In this document: positions 1 to 11,771 of the stretch, in pieces | Numbering within the stretch: the first letter of the stretch is position 1 | How the letters are laid out: every line of letters begins with the position of its first letter | Source: Apostichopus japonicus | Taxonomy: Eukaryota > Echinodermata > Holothuroidea > Aspidochirotida > Stichopodidae | Assembly (NCBI RefSeq): GCF_037975245.1 | Contig: NC_092580.1 | Coordinates: 16,380,001-16,444,000 of the forward strand | Direction: 5' to 3' | Length of the DNA stretch: 64,000 bases | The notes under the pieces: model-generated | Told to the model about the DNA's origin: nothing | What the model saw: the letters and a program-made list of their open reading frames with translations, nothing else | The model's database searches: none | Translations under genes and position numbers: made by a program

Positions 1-560
1 GGAGATGTCTTTATGAGCTACTGTAGTCAGTCAGTGCATAACACAAGGGAAGATGTCCTTATGAGCTAGTCAGTCAGTGCATAACACAAGGGGAGAGGTC
101 CTTATGAGCTATTCAGTCAGTGCATAACACAAGAGGAGATGTCCTTATGAGCTAGGCAGTCAGTGCATAACACAAGAGGAGATTTCCTTATGAGCTAGTC
201 AGTCAGTGCATAACACAAGAGGAGATGTCCTTATGAGCTAGGCAGTCAGTGCATAAAACAAGGGAAGATGTCCTTATGAGTAAGTCAGTCAGTGCATAAC
301 ACAAGGGAAGATGTCTTTATTAGTTTAGGCCAGTCAGTGCATAACACAAGGGAAGATGTCCTTATTAGTTTAAGTCAGTCAGTGCATAACACAAGAGAAA
401 ATGTCCTTATGAGTTAGTCAGTCAGTGCATAGCACAAGGGAGGATGTCCTTATGAGTTAGTCAGTCAGTGCATAACACAAGGGAGATGTCTTTGTGAGCT
501 AGTCAGTAGTCAGTCAGTGCATAACACAAGGGAAGATGTCCTTATGAGTTAGTCAGTCAG
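1..560. repeat. Minisatellite, unit about 41-45 bp
   Basis: About a dozen head-to-tail copies share the core TCAGTCAGTGCATAACACAA followed by a purine stretch and GATGTCCTTATGAG. Unit length varies because of small indels (AGTCAGT stutters, TTAGTTTA variants). The array runs off the left edge, so its full length is unknown. No coding potential is seen. Confidence 0.93.
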
Positions 561-2045
561 TTACACTCACTCAGCCAGGGATTCAGTCAGAGAGTGAGTC
601 AGCCATAAAACTCATATCCTTCATGCTTCAAAAAGAAAAGAAAATAATACACAAACCTCACACAGCAATGACTTTGCAAGTATACAGCAAATACCCAATA
701 CCAGACAGACAACAATGGAAGGGGCCATGTGAGGGGCAGCTAGGTGATATGAAAATGCACTGAACCTGCATATAATAGCATATGAATATGCAGGTACTTA
801 TGATGTCCATAAATGGTACTCAAAGAATTATTATTTACATGCAAAGAGAAAAGAAAAACTCTCATTATTTTTAAGTATTTGAGAGGTTCTTCTTATCATG
901 CATGCATCTAACATGAAGAAGCCACTTTTAATAGCATCACAACATTAATATCCATCGTCTATTAAAGAAACTGGGTATGTCTTTTGTAAGTAAACCAGGA
1001 TATCTTGAAATCAGTTTACACAGATGTAAATATTGGACATATATGTCACATCTATTAACAAAGTAAACCCCCCCAAAAATGCTAAAATTTCATCTTTGAT
1101 AGCTTGAATATTCCATAATTATGTATACTCTAACATAATAGAGAAAGTATATAGATGTGCTTGAAACCAAAATCATGGTTCAATATGCTTAAAAATTTGT
1201 TTGTGTTCTATGGCTAAGTGTAATAGATAGGAAGGAAACTTCTGTCAATGGCTTGGATTCTATCAAAAGTTGTTAGGTGGATCTGCGATATACAGACCAA
1301 ACGCTTGAAACTGTCAACCCCTATCTGCGATATACAGACCAAACGCTTGAAACTGTCAAACCTGTGGGGGTGGGGGGGGGATGTCCAGTTTCAGCTGAAC
1401 AGATCAATTTGTTTGTAAAAGTCCAAACATGTCTTACAAATGACCTTAAGCTACAAGACCATGGCCGACAATTCTTGAAAACTCAAATCTGACCCACTTA
1501 CTAACCCGAACAAAAATAATTAGGGCAGCCTTTTAAGGACTTTTTCTGGTTGTGCCTCTGAATGTCAGGCCTTACTCTTGGCACATTCGGTTGCTTCCCC
1601 CAAAATGTAGCAATATAAGAATGACCAATATGTAAACTGTAGGAGAGATGTGCCACTTTGGTGACTAGACACCAGGCTTTGCATGATAACTATTTATTTC
1701 ATGTTACCTAGGGGTATTTACCCTGGAGGTATTTATTTAAAATGCTATTTGAATTTGATGTAAAACAAACTAGTGGCTTTTGGATGGTCCTCCAAAGCTG
1801 ATTATTGGCTGTCCCAACAGTAATTTGATCATCTTTGGACGATCATTAAAATTTTGCCCCTGATAATGATAACTCTCTATGCATTCCTGTAGGAGGAGGC
1901 GCATATTACAATTTTTAAATCAGGGTCTATAAATGACCTTTGGGTTAACCCTTAACTTCTAATTGATGAAAGCTCCAATTGACTTAAAGTAGTAACTTAA
2001 AAGAACAATCATAAGCAACTTGGGAGATGCGCTGCATTGTGTGAA
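561..2045. other. Intergenic, AT-rich, no gene seen
   Basis: I see no convincing exon here. The only notable item is a 45-bp-period direct duplication around 1279-1360 (core ATCTGCGATATACAGACC twice), which creates a 71-codon ORF that is a repeat by-product. A G-run follows at 1366-1380. Confidence 0.5.
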
Positions 2046-2049
2046 TTAG

Positions 2050-2985
2050 GCTATAACAATAGATCCATATAACCCCCCACCCCCCCTGATATATTTTGAC
2101 CTAACCCCTGTGTGATTTAAGGCTAAACAATACATCCGTATCACCCCAGATATATTTGACCTAACCTCTGTGTGATTTAAGGCTGTAACAATACATCCAT
2201 ATAACCCCCAGATATATTTGACCTAACCCCTGTGTGATTTAAGGCTATAACAATACATCCTTATAACCCCCAGATATATTTGACCTAACCTCTGTGTGAT
2301 TTAAGGCTTTAACAATACATCCATATTTCCCCCAGATATATTTTGACCTAACCCCTGTGTGATTTAAGGCTTTAACAATACATCCATATAACCCCCAGAT
2401 ATATTTGACCTAACCCCTGTGTGATTTAAGGCTATAACAATACATCCATATAACCCCCAGATATATTTGACCTAACCTCTGTGTGATTTAAGGCTTTAAC
2501 AATACATCCATATTTCCCCCAGATATATTTTGACCTAACCCCTGTGTGATTTAAGGCTTTAACAATACATCCATATCACCCCCAGATATATTTGACCTAA
2601 CCTCTGTGTGATTTAAGGCTTTAACAATACATCCATATTTCCCCCAGATATATTTTGACCTAACCTCTGTGTGATTTAAGGCTTTAACAATACATCCATA
2701 TTTCCCCCAGATATATTTTGACCTAACCCCTGTGTGATTTAAGGCTTTAACAATACATCCATATCACCCCCAGATATATTTGACCTAACCTCTGTGTGAT
2801 TTAAGGCTATAACAATACATCCATATAACCCCCAGATATATTTGACCTAACCTCTGTGTGATTTAATTTAAGGTTATAACAATACATCCATATAACCCCC
2901 AGATATATTTGACCTAACCTCTGTGTGATTTAATTTAAGGTTATAACAATACATCCATATAACCCCCACATGTATTTTGACCTAA
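2050..2985. repeat. Minisatellite, unit about 61-65 bp, 14-15 copies
   Basis: Each unit carries AACAATACATCCATAT, a C-run, AGATATATTTGACCTAACC and TGTGTGATTTAAGGCT. Copies alternate between a few variants (ATAACCCCC, ATTTCCCCC or ATCACCCCC; CCTCTG or CCCCTG), so there are higher-order subtypes. Every unit has a TGACCT hexamer, the complement of a nuclear-receptor half site; that this matters is speculation. The array ends about 460 bp before the Ig-protein start codon. Confidence 0.93.
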
Positions 2986-3449
2986 TATCTGAACAAGCAC
3001 TGTCACGCCGACTCCAAAGCAAATATTCTGTGCTACATTAGAAATTCAGAGCGACGTCATTTACAATATTATATCCACAAAATTTAGTCTCCAGATGAGA
3101 CCTAAATTCCTATGAAATCCTGTGAATGGTCCAGAGACTCTATGCCAAACAAATGCACAGACTAAAATCAATCATGCAGTCAGCACCTTTGTGAGCTTAC
3201 TACCAATTTGCTTTATTAAAATGCTATTAAATACTTGCAAATTACACCAGGGCCAACTTTTGGACCAGTGAGTCATACTAAAGACAATGGACCAGTAAAA
3301 TAAATGCCTTATTTAACAAGTTATTTCTCCCACAATGCATGCCTGTTCTGGAATTATTTCAGCAAAGACCAACAGGGAACCAAACTACGTAGTTGTGAAA
3401 CTGAACCTTCCTCCAGGAACATTGAGTAACTTTTAATATACTGGTTTCA

Positions 3450-4961
3450 ATGGCTTTCTTTCAGCTTTTGATGTGCATCTGGTGTTTGACAGCACCCTCT
3501 CTAGCACAGCTATCGTTTGTGGAAAATCCAATAGATCAAACTGTTGTGATTGGTTCAGCTGTGAATTTTTCCTGCGAGATCAATGTCCTAAATAACGGTA
3601 ACATAATTGCCTGGTATTTTGGAGATGACAACCAGATATCCTCAGGAACGATGATCGTCGGAACGGAGCCTAGGAACAGTCGAGTAGAGGTGAGCGGAAA
3701 CAGATTCACGCTGATACTAAATGGCGCTCAGATCATTGACAGCCGTCCGTACCGCTGTGCAGTCGTAGGCAGTACGGGAAGTGTGCTTTTGCAGTCGCAA
3801 TCTGCAAATCTGGTGGTGCAGTTTCTACCACTTGGTACTGACCCAGTTTGCAGCGGTGGTGGATCTTTCATGGAGGGTGAACCAACCAGTATTGGATGTG
3901 ACAGTGCTACCGGCAACCCCATTGTCCTACTAGGATGGACACGTTCTGATGGGGAGGACATCAACCATAGCCGTGATGTGAACTTTGCAATCAATGCTGC
4001 TGGAAGGACGGAGATCACATACACCTTTAACATTGACAGAAATGACCTCAACGTGACTTTCACGTGTACTTCAACGAGTCCTGTTGCTTTTCCAGACTAT
4101 CGAGCCTCTTGTGATATAACTTTCAACGTTCTCTACCTGCCGGAAGAGCCAACCATACAACCCATGCCCCGACCACCTGACCAACGTGAAGTGACATGTG
4201 ACTCTAGGGGAAACCCATCGCCAGAGATACGTTGGTCAGTACAAGGTGATGTAAACTATACAGTGTCCATTCAAGGAACCACATTAATGTGGAATACCAG
4301 TCAGTCCTGTAGCATTGTAGTATCAGCGGAGTGCTTGGTGAATAACAGCGTAGGCGTGGTAATAAAATCGATGGTTCTCTGTCAGCCAAGGAAAGAGGGG
4401 ACAACAACAATGAAATCTACAACAGAGATGGGAATTACTCGGACAAGTTTCACGACTGGATTAACGAGAAGTTCCGTGGATGAAGCTTCAGAGGAAGCGG
4501 CTGGAGGAGACCGTACAATCCTAGTCATAATTCTTACAGTATTATGCGGTGTGCTTGTAATTGGATTGCTTCTATTTGTTATTTTCGTGGTAATTTATAG
4601 GAAACACAGAAAAGAGGATAAATATAAGACCAGCAGAGGAGAGGCAGGTGAAGATAATGAAGGCTACACCACTCGCGTCACAGCAAGTACGACAGACACT
4701 CTACCAGAGACGGAAGGGTACGAGTACATGAAATCTAATGTCACACTAGGGGAGCCAGATGACGAAGATGATTATGAGGGTGTATCAGATGCAGTGACAG
4801 GACCGACTACTCAGGCAGGAGAGGAGGCTCAACTGAAACAAGATTATGCTCTGCCAGACATAATACAACAGAAAGAAACAAAGTTTGCATCAATCGTTAA
4901 GCAAGATGATGTGGATCGCGCTAACTTACAGGAAATAGAGCCAAACACATATGTAGGTTAA
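3450..4961 (+). CDS. Intronless type I membrane protein with three Ig-like domains
   Basis: A single 503-residue ORF. Residues 1-19 form a signal peptide (hydrophobic core, cleavage near SLAQ). Ig domain 1 spans roughly 20-125 (Cys42, Trp55, and a YRC motif at Cys103). Ig 2 spans 130-230 (Cys150, Trp163, Cys206). Ig 3 spans 235-312 (Cys250 in a CDSRGNPSP context, Trp262, Cys287 or Cys295). There are several N-glycosylation sequons (N39, N172, N201, N269, N282, N298). A Ser/Thr-rich stalk follows, then a transmembrane segment at 357-383 with a basic stop-transfer stretch (YRKHRK). The 120-residue acidic cytoplasmic tail holds tyrosines at 406, 424, 426, 442, 466 and 501, including a YEYM (YxxM) site. 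The architecture resembles nectin/KIRREL/CADM-type adhesion or immune receptors, but I cannot name an orthologue. The first Met of the ORF directly precedes the signal peptide. Lack of introns could reflect retroposition or a lineage-typical single-exon family. Confidence 0.85.
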   Translation: MAFFQLLMCIWCLTAPSLAQLSFVENPIDQTVVIGSAVNFSCEINVLNNGNIIAWYFGDDNQISSGTMIVGTEPRNSRVEVSGNRFTLILNGAQIIDSRPYRCAVVGSTGSVLLQSQSANLVVQFLPLGTDPVCSGGGSFMEGEPTSIGCDSATGNPIVLLGWTRSDGEDINHSRDVNFAINAAGRTEITYTFNIDRNDLNVTFTCTSTSPVAFPDYRASCDITFNVLYLPEEPTIQPMPRPPDQREVTCDSRGNPSPEIRWSVQGDVNYTVSIQGTTLMWNTSQSCSIVVSAECLVNNSVGVVIKSMVLCQPRKEGTTTMKSTTEMGITRTSFTTGLTRSSVDEASEEAAGGDRTILVIILTVLCGVLVIGLLLFVIFVVIYRKHRKEDKYKTSRGEAGEDNEGYTTRVTASTTDTLPETEGYEYMKSNVTLGEPDDEDDYEGVSDAVTGPTTQAGEEAQLKQDYALPDIIQQKETKFASIVKQDDVDRANLQEIEPNTYVG

Positions 4962-5600
4962 TTCTCAATTAGTAGCTTACTAGGTTGGACTCACGTAAAT
5001 TTAGTGTTTAAACCTTCTAATTTCTTGAGAAATTACATGTTGGCTTAATTAATTTTGCTTTGTGATCACTCAAAAGTTTACATTTACACATAGGCTGGAC
5101 CTATTGCTAGAGATGTTTATCTTTATGTTAATGATCATTGTAAATGACTTAGTCCTGTGTATGACAGGACAACAAGAACAGTACTTCACCCTATGTGCTT
5201 AGGGACTAAATACGTCTCGTTTCAATATTTGTATGCCAATATTTACATTGTCTTTTCACTGAATCATCGTTTGAAAGTTTGTTTGGTTGTGTGTAAAACA
5301 GGAAACACCAAGTATGTTGCTTAAATTTGGACCAGCCTTTATTAACTTATTGACCAAATATCCCATCTCTCAGCCTTTTTACTGTGGTTTGTTCTCTCTT
5401 TAAGATCATAGCCAATTTATTATTATCCTAGTTTTTCAGTATAGATGGCAAATTCCAGACACGATATTTGTATAAAGACAACCAGTTGAATTTTAAACTA
5501 TGCAACACAGTCACTTCAAAGCATATTTTATCATAATTTAGAATCGCTTATATTAAATCTTGGATCTTGGATGAAATATCAGCAGTTTGCCACTTTCTCT

Positions 5601-5868
5601 GATGTGAGGTGATTTCATAGTGCAATTGGTCATTTTCTAATTCTCCTTTTTCTGTTCAAACTTTCATGGTGAAAGTAACAACTCTGTTCAAATCTGTAGC
5701 AATTCCTTTGTTCAATATGTACACTAAAAGTCTTCCGATGTGAGGTGATTTAGAGCAACCATAACGTGAAATTTTTACTTCCATTTTGTTTTTCTGTTCA
5801 AACTTTCACGGTAAAATAAACACTTCTGTTTACATAAGTAGCAATTCCTTAGTCCAATATGTACAATA
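5601..5868. repeat. 136-bp tandem duplication
   Basis: Two diverged head-to-tail copies start at 5601 and 5737. Shared blocks include GATGTGAGGTGATTT, CTGTTCAAACTTTCA, AGCAATTCCTT and CAATATGTACA. Confidence 0.75.
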
Positions 5869-5877
5869 CAAATCTGG

Positions 5878-5887
5878 AATAAATAAA
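5878..5887 (+). terminator. Overlapping AATAAA polyadenylation signals
   Basis: Two overlapping AATAAA hexamers lie 917 and 921 bp after the Ig-gene stop codon, with a G/T-rich stretch after them (CCTGGTGACCTGGTGTATG). The placement fits the end of that transcript. Confidence 0.45.
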
Positions 5888-6082
5888 GCCTGGTGACCTG
5901 GTGTATGACTCACACAGAGCAGGAAAAATTCTTTTGTTGTAAATATTATTTTAGCAATGTCATTGTGTAAAGTTTTGCACAGATTTCATTGACCCCTATA
6001 AATGGAAATGGAACTGTCCTTGGCTTGGATGATTATGTCTGTAAAAAAGTTAAACCAGAGAACTAGGCCTGTAAGTCTGTAT

Positions 6083-6250
6083 GTATGGAGCGTTGCACAC
6101 ATGCATCCTAGGTCTGCACGTATGGAGTATTCCACACTTTGCAGACTAAGTATGTATGCATGGAGCTTTGCACACATGCATACTAGGTCTGCACGTATGG
6201 AGTATTCCACACTTTGCAGACTAAGTCTGTATGTATGGAGTAATACACAC
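6083..6250. repeat. 75-bp tandem duplication
   Basis: GGTCTGCACGTATGGAGTAT followed by TCCACACTTTGCAGACTAAG occurs at 6111 and again at 6186, with partial units on both sides. The 88- and 114-codon ORFs across it on both strands are repeat artefacts. Confidence 0.8.
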
Positions 6251-6478
6251 ACGCAGACTAAGTCTGTTGCCTATCGAAGAAAATTGGATGTTCATTCATA
6301 CTTAGTAAAGATTCCTAAATCCTATTGGTCCATTCAGGTCAGCTGACCGTGGTTAATCCTGTGAGTAACGCACGGTAAAATTACGGGGCATCACTTTAAT
6401 AAATCTTTGGTTATATGTAACCAAAAATGTTTTGTTTTATGATTTTTCCCCCACACAAATGGTAGTGTATGAATGAAC

Positions 6479-6644
6479 GGGGTTAATCAACGGTCTAGCG
6501 TGCGTTACTCACATGATTAATGCACTCCGGGTGTTAATGCTATCGCTGGATGCACTCGGGCTCCGCCCTCGTGCATCGCTTGCATTATCCCCCGATCGTG
6601 CATTAATCCTGTGAGTAACGCACGCTAGACCGTTGATTAACCCC
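6479..6644. mobile_element. Foldback element with 46-bp inverted arms
   Basis: The left arm at 6479-6524 and the right arm at 6599-6644 are inverse complements with one mismatch (TTAATCATGTGAG against TTAATCCTGTGAG). They enclose a 74-bp CpG-rich spacer that has its own smaller dyads (GATGCACTCGGG and CCCTCGTGCATC). A partial arm, GGTTAATCCTGTGAGTAACG, recurs at about 6351. No clear target-site duplication was found, so it may be a MITE remnant. Confidence 0.8.
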
Positions 6645-9470
6645 TTATTCTCCCAAGATGTTCAATTGGTTGATATAGCTTCCCATTGAAATACTAGCCA
6701 ATGAACATCAAGTTTATATCAATGGAAATGATCTAATATGCACTTTTGGATATACTACTTGACAAGAAGTGGTCACTACATTTTATTGGGAATTGCTATG
6801 CTTGATATGAGGGTCAATTCTAATTCCCTATAAAAACCATAATGCCAGAGTGAGAAGGGGCCTAGGGGCACATATACTCAATAATTCGTGTACTTGTAAA
6901 AAAAAATCGGTACCAGAATCACACAGCAACAGCTTCTGCATTTTCATACACAACTTTTGCAAAATAAATAAACACGCTAATAAGTTCTGTGAAGTCCAGC
7001 CCCACCTTAAACGTTAAAAGAACATCAACCAATTTCAATGTAATTCAAATATGTTCTAATAACGCAATCATATAATTGTGAACTATATATGACAGAAGCA
7101 GCTGATTGAAGCTGCGCAGTAACTTGACCTCATTTACCTCCAGAGTTCTTCCTCAAGTCCTAAGCGTCGAAAGCCTGGTCGGGCACCTGTGGTAGTTATT
7201 ATACATGCTTGTGTCTTCGCAGGTTCTCTTCACTATATAAGCAGTCTGCTTTAATATTAGTTCTATTGATCTTTTCCAGGTGTTTATAACCTGGAGAGTT
7301 TGATAAGTATACTATTCTTGAGGAATTAGCTTATAAATAAACCAATATTTGAGCAATGTCATCACATTTAACTGTTACATCATTTGCTTAAACAGTGACT
7401 ATGGAGAGCAGTTATAATCAAAAGGTCTTTTATATTTCATAAATGAAATGTAACTAGAAATGAACTCGGATGGAGAGTACAGGTACGCAGACTCCAAACT
7501 GATGTACTCAAAAACTGATACTTGGTACTCAGATCCTAACAATCAGTGCTAGAGCTAAGGTATTTGGTACTTGGATGCTCCAATACCGAAAGTAACTGAT
7601 TCTTGGATAAAAGTACTTGACTACAACATTGCCATATGTTATTTGTTAAGCGTATGCTAGGGCTTATGGTGGAGAACAGAGTTCAGAACATTGGGTTTTT
7701 TGTGTATGATCTACATACCGTTCACTTACAATTTCTACAGTGGAAATATGTCTTTACTTGAAATTTAGGGCAAATAGTAAGTTGCATTTATGTTTAAGGT
7801 TATTTTTTCCCCTTCCCACTAACCTTTAACTCTGGTAACTCCATTCGAGAGTATCATATAGTACCTTGACACCTCTTTGTCTTGTGTTATATTTTATCAA
7901 ACAGAATGTAGACAAATGTTCCGATGCTGGCATAACTATATTAAATATTTCATCACAACTCACCCTTGATTGCCCTTCTTTTACCCCCAAAAATAACATT
8001 TCTCAAGACTGGATGGTCGGCGTACTTGACAGTGATGACTTCAACAGATATGATACCTGGATCTGGCCAAAAGAGTGGTGCCTTAAAACCTGTACAGATG
8101 GTAAATAGGATAACTTTAACATGAACATTTTTGTACAACGTATAGGTTATCATGCAGAGTTAACCTAGCCTGGTAGGCCTACTGTTGAGTGAAACTACCA
8201 CTTTAAATTGTGATGTAAAAAAAACAGTACTACAAAGTAAAGTTGAGTGATGTTTGGTCATCATAACTTTAACAGCAAATTTGTTCAATAATTAGTGGTT
8301 ATATGGTTAATAGCTTTCAGTTACTATGCAAGTCAGAACAGCTGTTACAATGAATTCACCACTGATGATAACTAAGCAACGTCAAAGTTCATGCATACTT
8401 AGGTGGAAATCTGCTCATCATAGAGGCCAGGGATATGGTAATGCTATTGTAAATAGAGACAGGTAAGCTTACCTAGCCAAGGAATGCCAAGTAAGCCAAC
8501 TCAGACATATTTGCTTCTGTTGTTGTGATGCTTCTAATATTGATAATGAGACGGACAACCTCTCTCAATTTCTGTGAGACATACTGTCTCCTCTTCTGGC
8601 TGTCCAGGCCAGAGCACCGTCTTGCCATGTTATCTCAGAGTTGCAGGAGAAGATCATCATGTTTGATGAGCATGGTGACTTCATCCTAGCCTAGTACACA
8701 TTTATATATTATTTTGCTTACTTCTGTAGAGGAGGAATGCAGTGGTGTTCTTCAAGATGTCTGCCTGTATGCAGACATCACTGCTTCTCATTTCCAAAGC
8801 CTCTTGTGTTGCCCGACACACAAAAATAGGCTGCATGCCTTCTCAGATCATCCGACATGTTATAGATCAAACATGTTGGGCATGGAGAGTACCTTGTGTG
8901 AGACATTGTTCCCTCAGGACTCCTTACAGGGATAAGTTGCCCCATCTTCCCGTGGAAGACAAATTTTATGTGTGTTCAGGATGTTGAGGATGAGTTCCAT
9001 ATTTTCTCTTTGATTTTAGAATTCTTCTTTTATGGCAAAATATTGGTAACTTCCACATCTTATGCATGGCATCTAAGAAGGTGAAGGCTTATCTTAGTCT
9101 GTAGCTTGTCACAGTACTCACAAGCATTCATTTTTGGACCAGTTGATAAAGTCTTTGTATAAATATCTTGTTCACTTTCATCTGATGTATCTAAGGAGAG
9201 TGCAAAGTTAAAGTTTTCAAAATATTATGACAACTGCCCATTTTTTCTGAAATAAAAGTAACTATTAGGCAGTGCTGTATGTAGCTAAGTCCAGTAGATC
9301 TATGCCCTTCCTTTGGCGTCTGGTGTTTCAAATGTAGTGTATCTAAATCTGATTATGGATAAATTTAGGAACCACAAACATCATTGTTTTAGTTGAGTTA
9401 TTGATATTAACGTTTATTGCAGCATTTAGAAAGACATGACTTGTTTATAAAATCCACCTAGAAGTGTCTA
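6645..9470. other. Intergenic, no firm gene
   Basis: Mostly AT-rich sequence with many stops. A possible exon at 7905-8101 is listed separately. Around 7480-7620 there are repeated GGTACTTGGA-like and ACTGAT words suggesting an old short tandem array. No promoter or RNA gene was recognised. Confidence 0.4.
7905..8101 (+). other. Possible isolated exon, secreted or Ig-like sequence
   Basis: An open stretch is bounded by an acceptor-like ATCAAACAG and a donor-like GATG/GTAAAT. It encodes about 65 residues with several cysteines and a beta-strand-like LTLDCPSF, then DWMVGVLD and KEWCLKTC. The Cys/Trp pattern recalls one half of an Ig fold, but no neighbouring exon was found. It may be chance or a relic. 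Confidence 0.2.
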
Positions 9471-9471
9471 A

Positions 9472-9802
9472 TCCACCTCAACATCATGAGATATGACATA
9501 AGTTCGTTAAGTAGTATCCAGAAATACTCAGGGATACTCTCGTATCGGTGCAGTCATTGACCCTATTGTTCTGGTGTTATCCACCTCATCATCATGGGAT
9601 ATGACATTAGTTCTTTCAGTAGTATCCAGAAATACTCAGGGATACTCTCGTATCGGTGCAGTCATTGACCCTATTGTTCTGGTGTTATCCACCTCAACAT
9701 CATGGGTATGACATAAGTGCATTAGTTCTTTCAGTAGTATCCAGAAATACTCAGGGATACTCTCGTATCAGTGCAGTCAATGACCCTATTGTTCTGGTGT
9801 GT
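9472..9802. repeat. Triplicated unit of about 108 bp
   Basis: Three head-to-tail copies start at 9472, 9580 and 9688. Each carries TCCACCTCA, AGTATCCAGAAATACTCAGG, GATACTCTCGTAT and TGACCCTATTGTTCTGGTG. They are more than 90% alike by eye. The third has a 13-bp insertion (AAGTGCATTAGTT region). Confidence 0.92.
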
Positions 9803-11771
9803 TGTGAGATCTGATAATGCATCAAATTTTTGTCACACTTTAAAATGTATTTGTGAATTGTGGATTCAGTGTGCTTTAAGAATACATTTAGGAAATGTTC
9901 TTTCAGTAATACTTTGTTACTTTATACTCAGGGGCGTCAATCCGATTTGAAATGTGGGGGGGGGGGTTGAAATCGATTCAAGTATTCTGGCTGTAAGTAC
10001 TATCTAAGCGGAGTGCCACCATCGGTTGACAATATCCCCCATTTCTAATGTTCTCCTTATTTATCACCTGTCCTTCACTAAACTCCTTCTACCATATTAA
10101 CAGGGCAAAACTGTTCTGTTTTCTCCTTCCACAAGTGGTAATTATGTAGTCCCATCACTGGCCTTCTGACCTATACATGACACAATTGGCCACAGTATTG
10201 GAACTCCAGGAATGGGAAGTAAAAGTAATTTTACTTCAATTGCCATCAAACTAATCTTCATCAACTTCTGTCTCCCAATTGAAAATATTCGGGTGATGTG
10301 TCCATCATCCCTCCCCCCAACCCCCCTCATGGTCCTTCCTCAAACAGTAATCCAAGTGGATTCGCCCGAACTCAGTCTCTAAGTAATTGGATCTGAGACA
10401 AGTTTGAAAAAAGGCTGGTTCCAAGATATCCGGGGTCCAAGTCCGAGACTACATAAAATGGAGGTTGGTACTACTGCACTGCTAATTAACAGGTGACTAC
10501 TTGGGTAATTGTTTCATAAGAGAGCGTTCGTTACTAAATAACATCAACAATGAAACAGCAACTCGAAGGAATTATACTAATGCTCACCTCTAAGGTCACT
10601 ACTCTCAGCTGATTTGTCAGAGTCATCACCCATGGACAGATTTTACTGCGTCCTGAAAGAGAACAACAAGAGGTCAAAGAGGACTTGTAAAAAATTTGTA
10701 TTTTCAAACCAAACTTTCCAAACAATAGGTTTTTTAAATCAAATATCACCTGCATGTAGCACTTCTCAGGCATTAAGTGAATAGAGAGTGTTTTATGAGT
10801 AAGATGATTTCATTCCAAGTGTACATTGTTTGGGTGCAGAAAATGCACTCTACTTATTAAAATGGGAATAACTTGAGAAGGTAAAAAGATATTCAGAAGT
10901 AGCAGCTATGTATGTTCAGTTGACTTTACAAATGATCAGGTTATTTCTGACAACTTAATATCAAACTTAGCAATCTCATTTCAGCATTCATGAAATTGAA
11001 TGTTAGTACTAAAATAAAAGATTTTAACAGGTTACAAGGCCAAGTTTCACATATTAAACTTCCCATCTTTCATCCCTTTAACATATGTTTCTTAATTTCT
11101 TCCTTGGTGACCGTCTCATTTTGGCCTGTAGAAATAAGATGTATTAATATCAGTGGATCATTGAGAATTGCAAATCCAGTAACTACTCTCATCAGTGATG
11201 ATCAACTTGAGCTTTGTTTCCAGCATTCATTTATCCAATAGAAATATAGTACAAATGCATTTGAAAAAGGAATGACAGGGGGAGGGGGGTGGTGGGGATC
11301 GGGGGTTCTTGCCATTTCAGTAAAGTTAAGTAGTGTCAGTAAAATTCTTAGTGTGAAGTGCAAGTCAATAGACTTGCTATCAATTGATCCACTTTATTTG
11401 TCTATCAAGCTCTGAAATATAATCAATTTTACAGACAAAACAACCAAGTCATATATAATATGTTAATTGGCAAAATCAGGTCATTTCTAAAATGAAATTA
11501 ATGTGACTTAGATACGTAACAATAAAATAAAATTTGAAAGAGGCTCTCTAATTGCAGTCTAACATGAAAGTAGGAAATGGGGATTCTCTCTTATCGGTAG
11601 TCACATCACAGCCCAGATGAAAATAAGGCAAGAAAACCACAGAATTCCCTGAAATATACCGGGAAATCTGGGAAAATTTCTGGGTTTAAAAATGGTCATT
11701 TGGACAGGAAAAGCATGGTTTTTGTAACACATTTAGAGCCAGATAAAGGCCAGACAAGCCAGAAGTGTTAA
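9803..11771. other. Intergenic, fragments of interspersed repeats
   Basis: At 9930-9970 lies GGGGCGTCAATCCGATTTG followed by a G-run, a style that recurs at 19,690-19,750 and, inverted, at 57,620-57,730 and 58,500-58,620; this suggests dispersed copies of one repeat. At 10,592-10,660 on the minus strand an acceptor/donor-bounded stretch could encode a short acidic GDDSDKSAESSD-type linker, loosely like the SUR linker. That is too short to call. Confidence 0.35.

Larger units (their letters stand above)
4962..5887 (+). other. Probable 3' UTR of the Ig-domain gene
   Basis: AT-rich sequence follows the TAA stop and ends at the first strong poly(A) signals (5878 and 5882). It contains a 136-bp-period direct duplication (about 5601-5868) in which GATGTGAGGTGATTT and TTCTGTTCAAACTTTCA recur. 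Transcript extent is inferred. Confidence 0.45.

Noticed and set aside
3728-4063. Antisense ORF of 111 codons inside the Ig gene
   Set aside because: It is a shadow of the coding strand; the sense frame has signal peptide, Ig cysteines and a TM segment.
10592-10660. Further exon of the SUR relic (acidic GDDSDKSAESSD stretch)
   Set aside because: Only a short low-complexity acidic match with splice-like edges; it would skip all of TMD1 and NBD1, so it could be chance.
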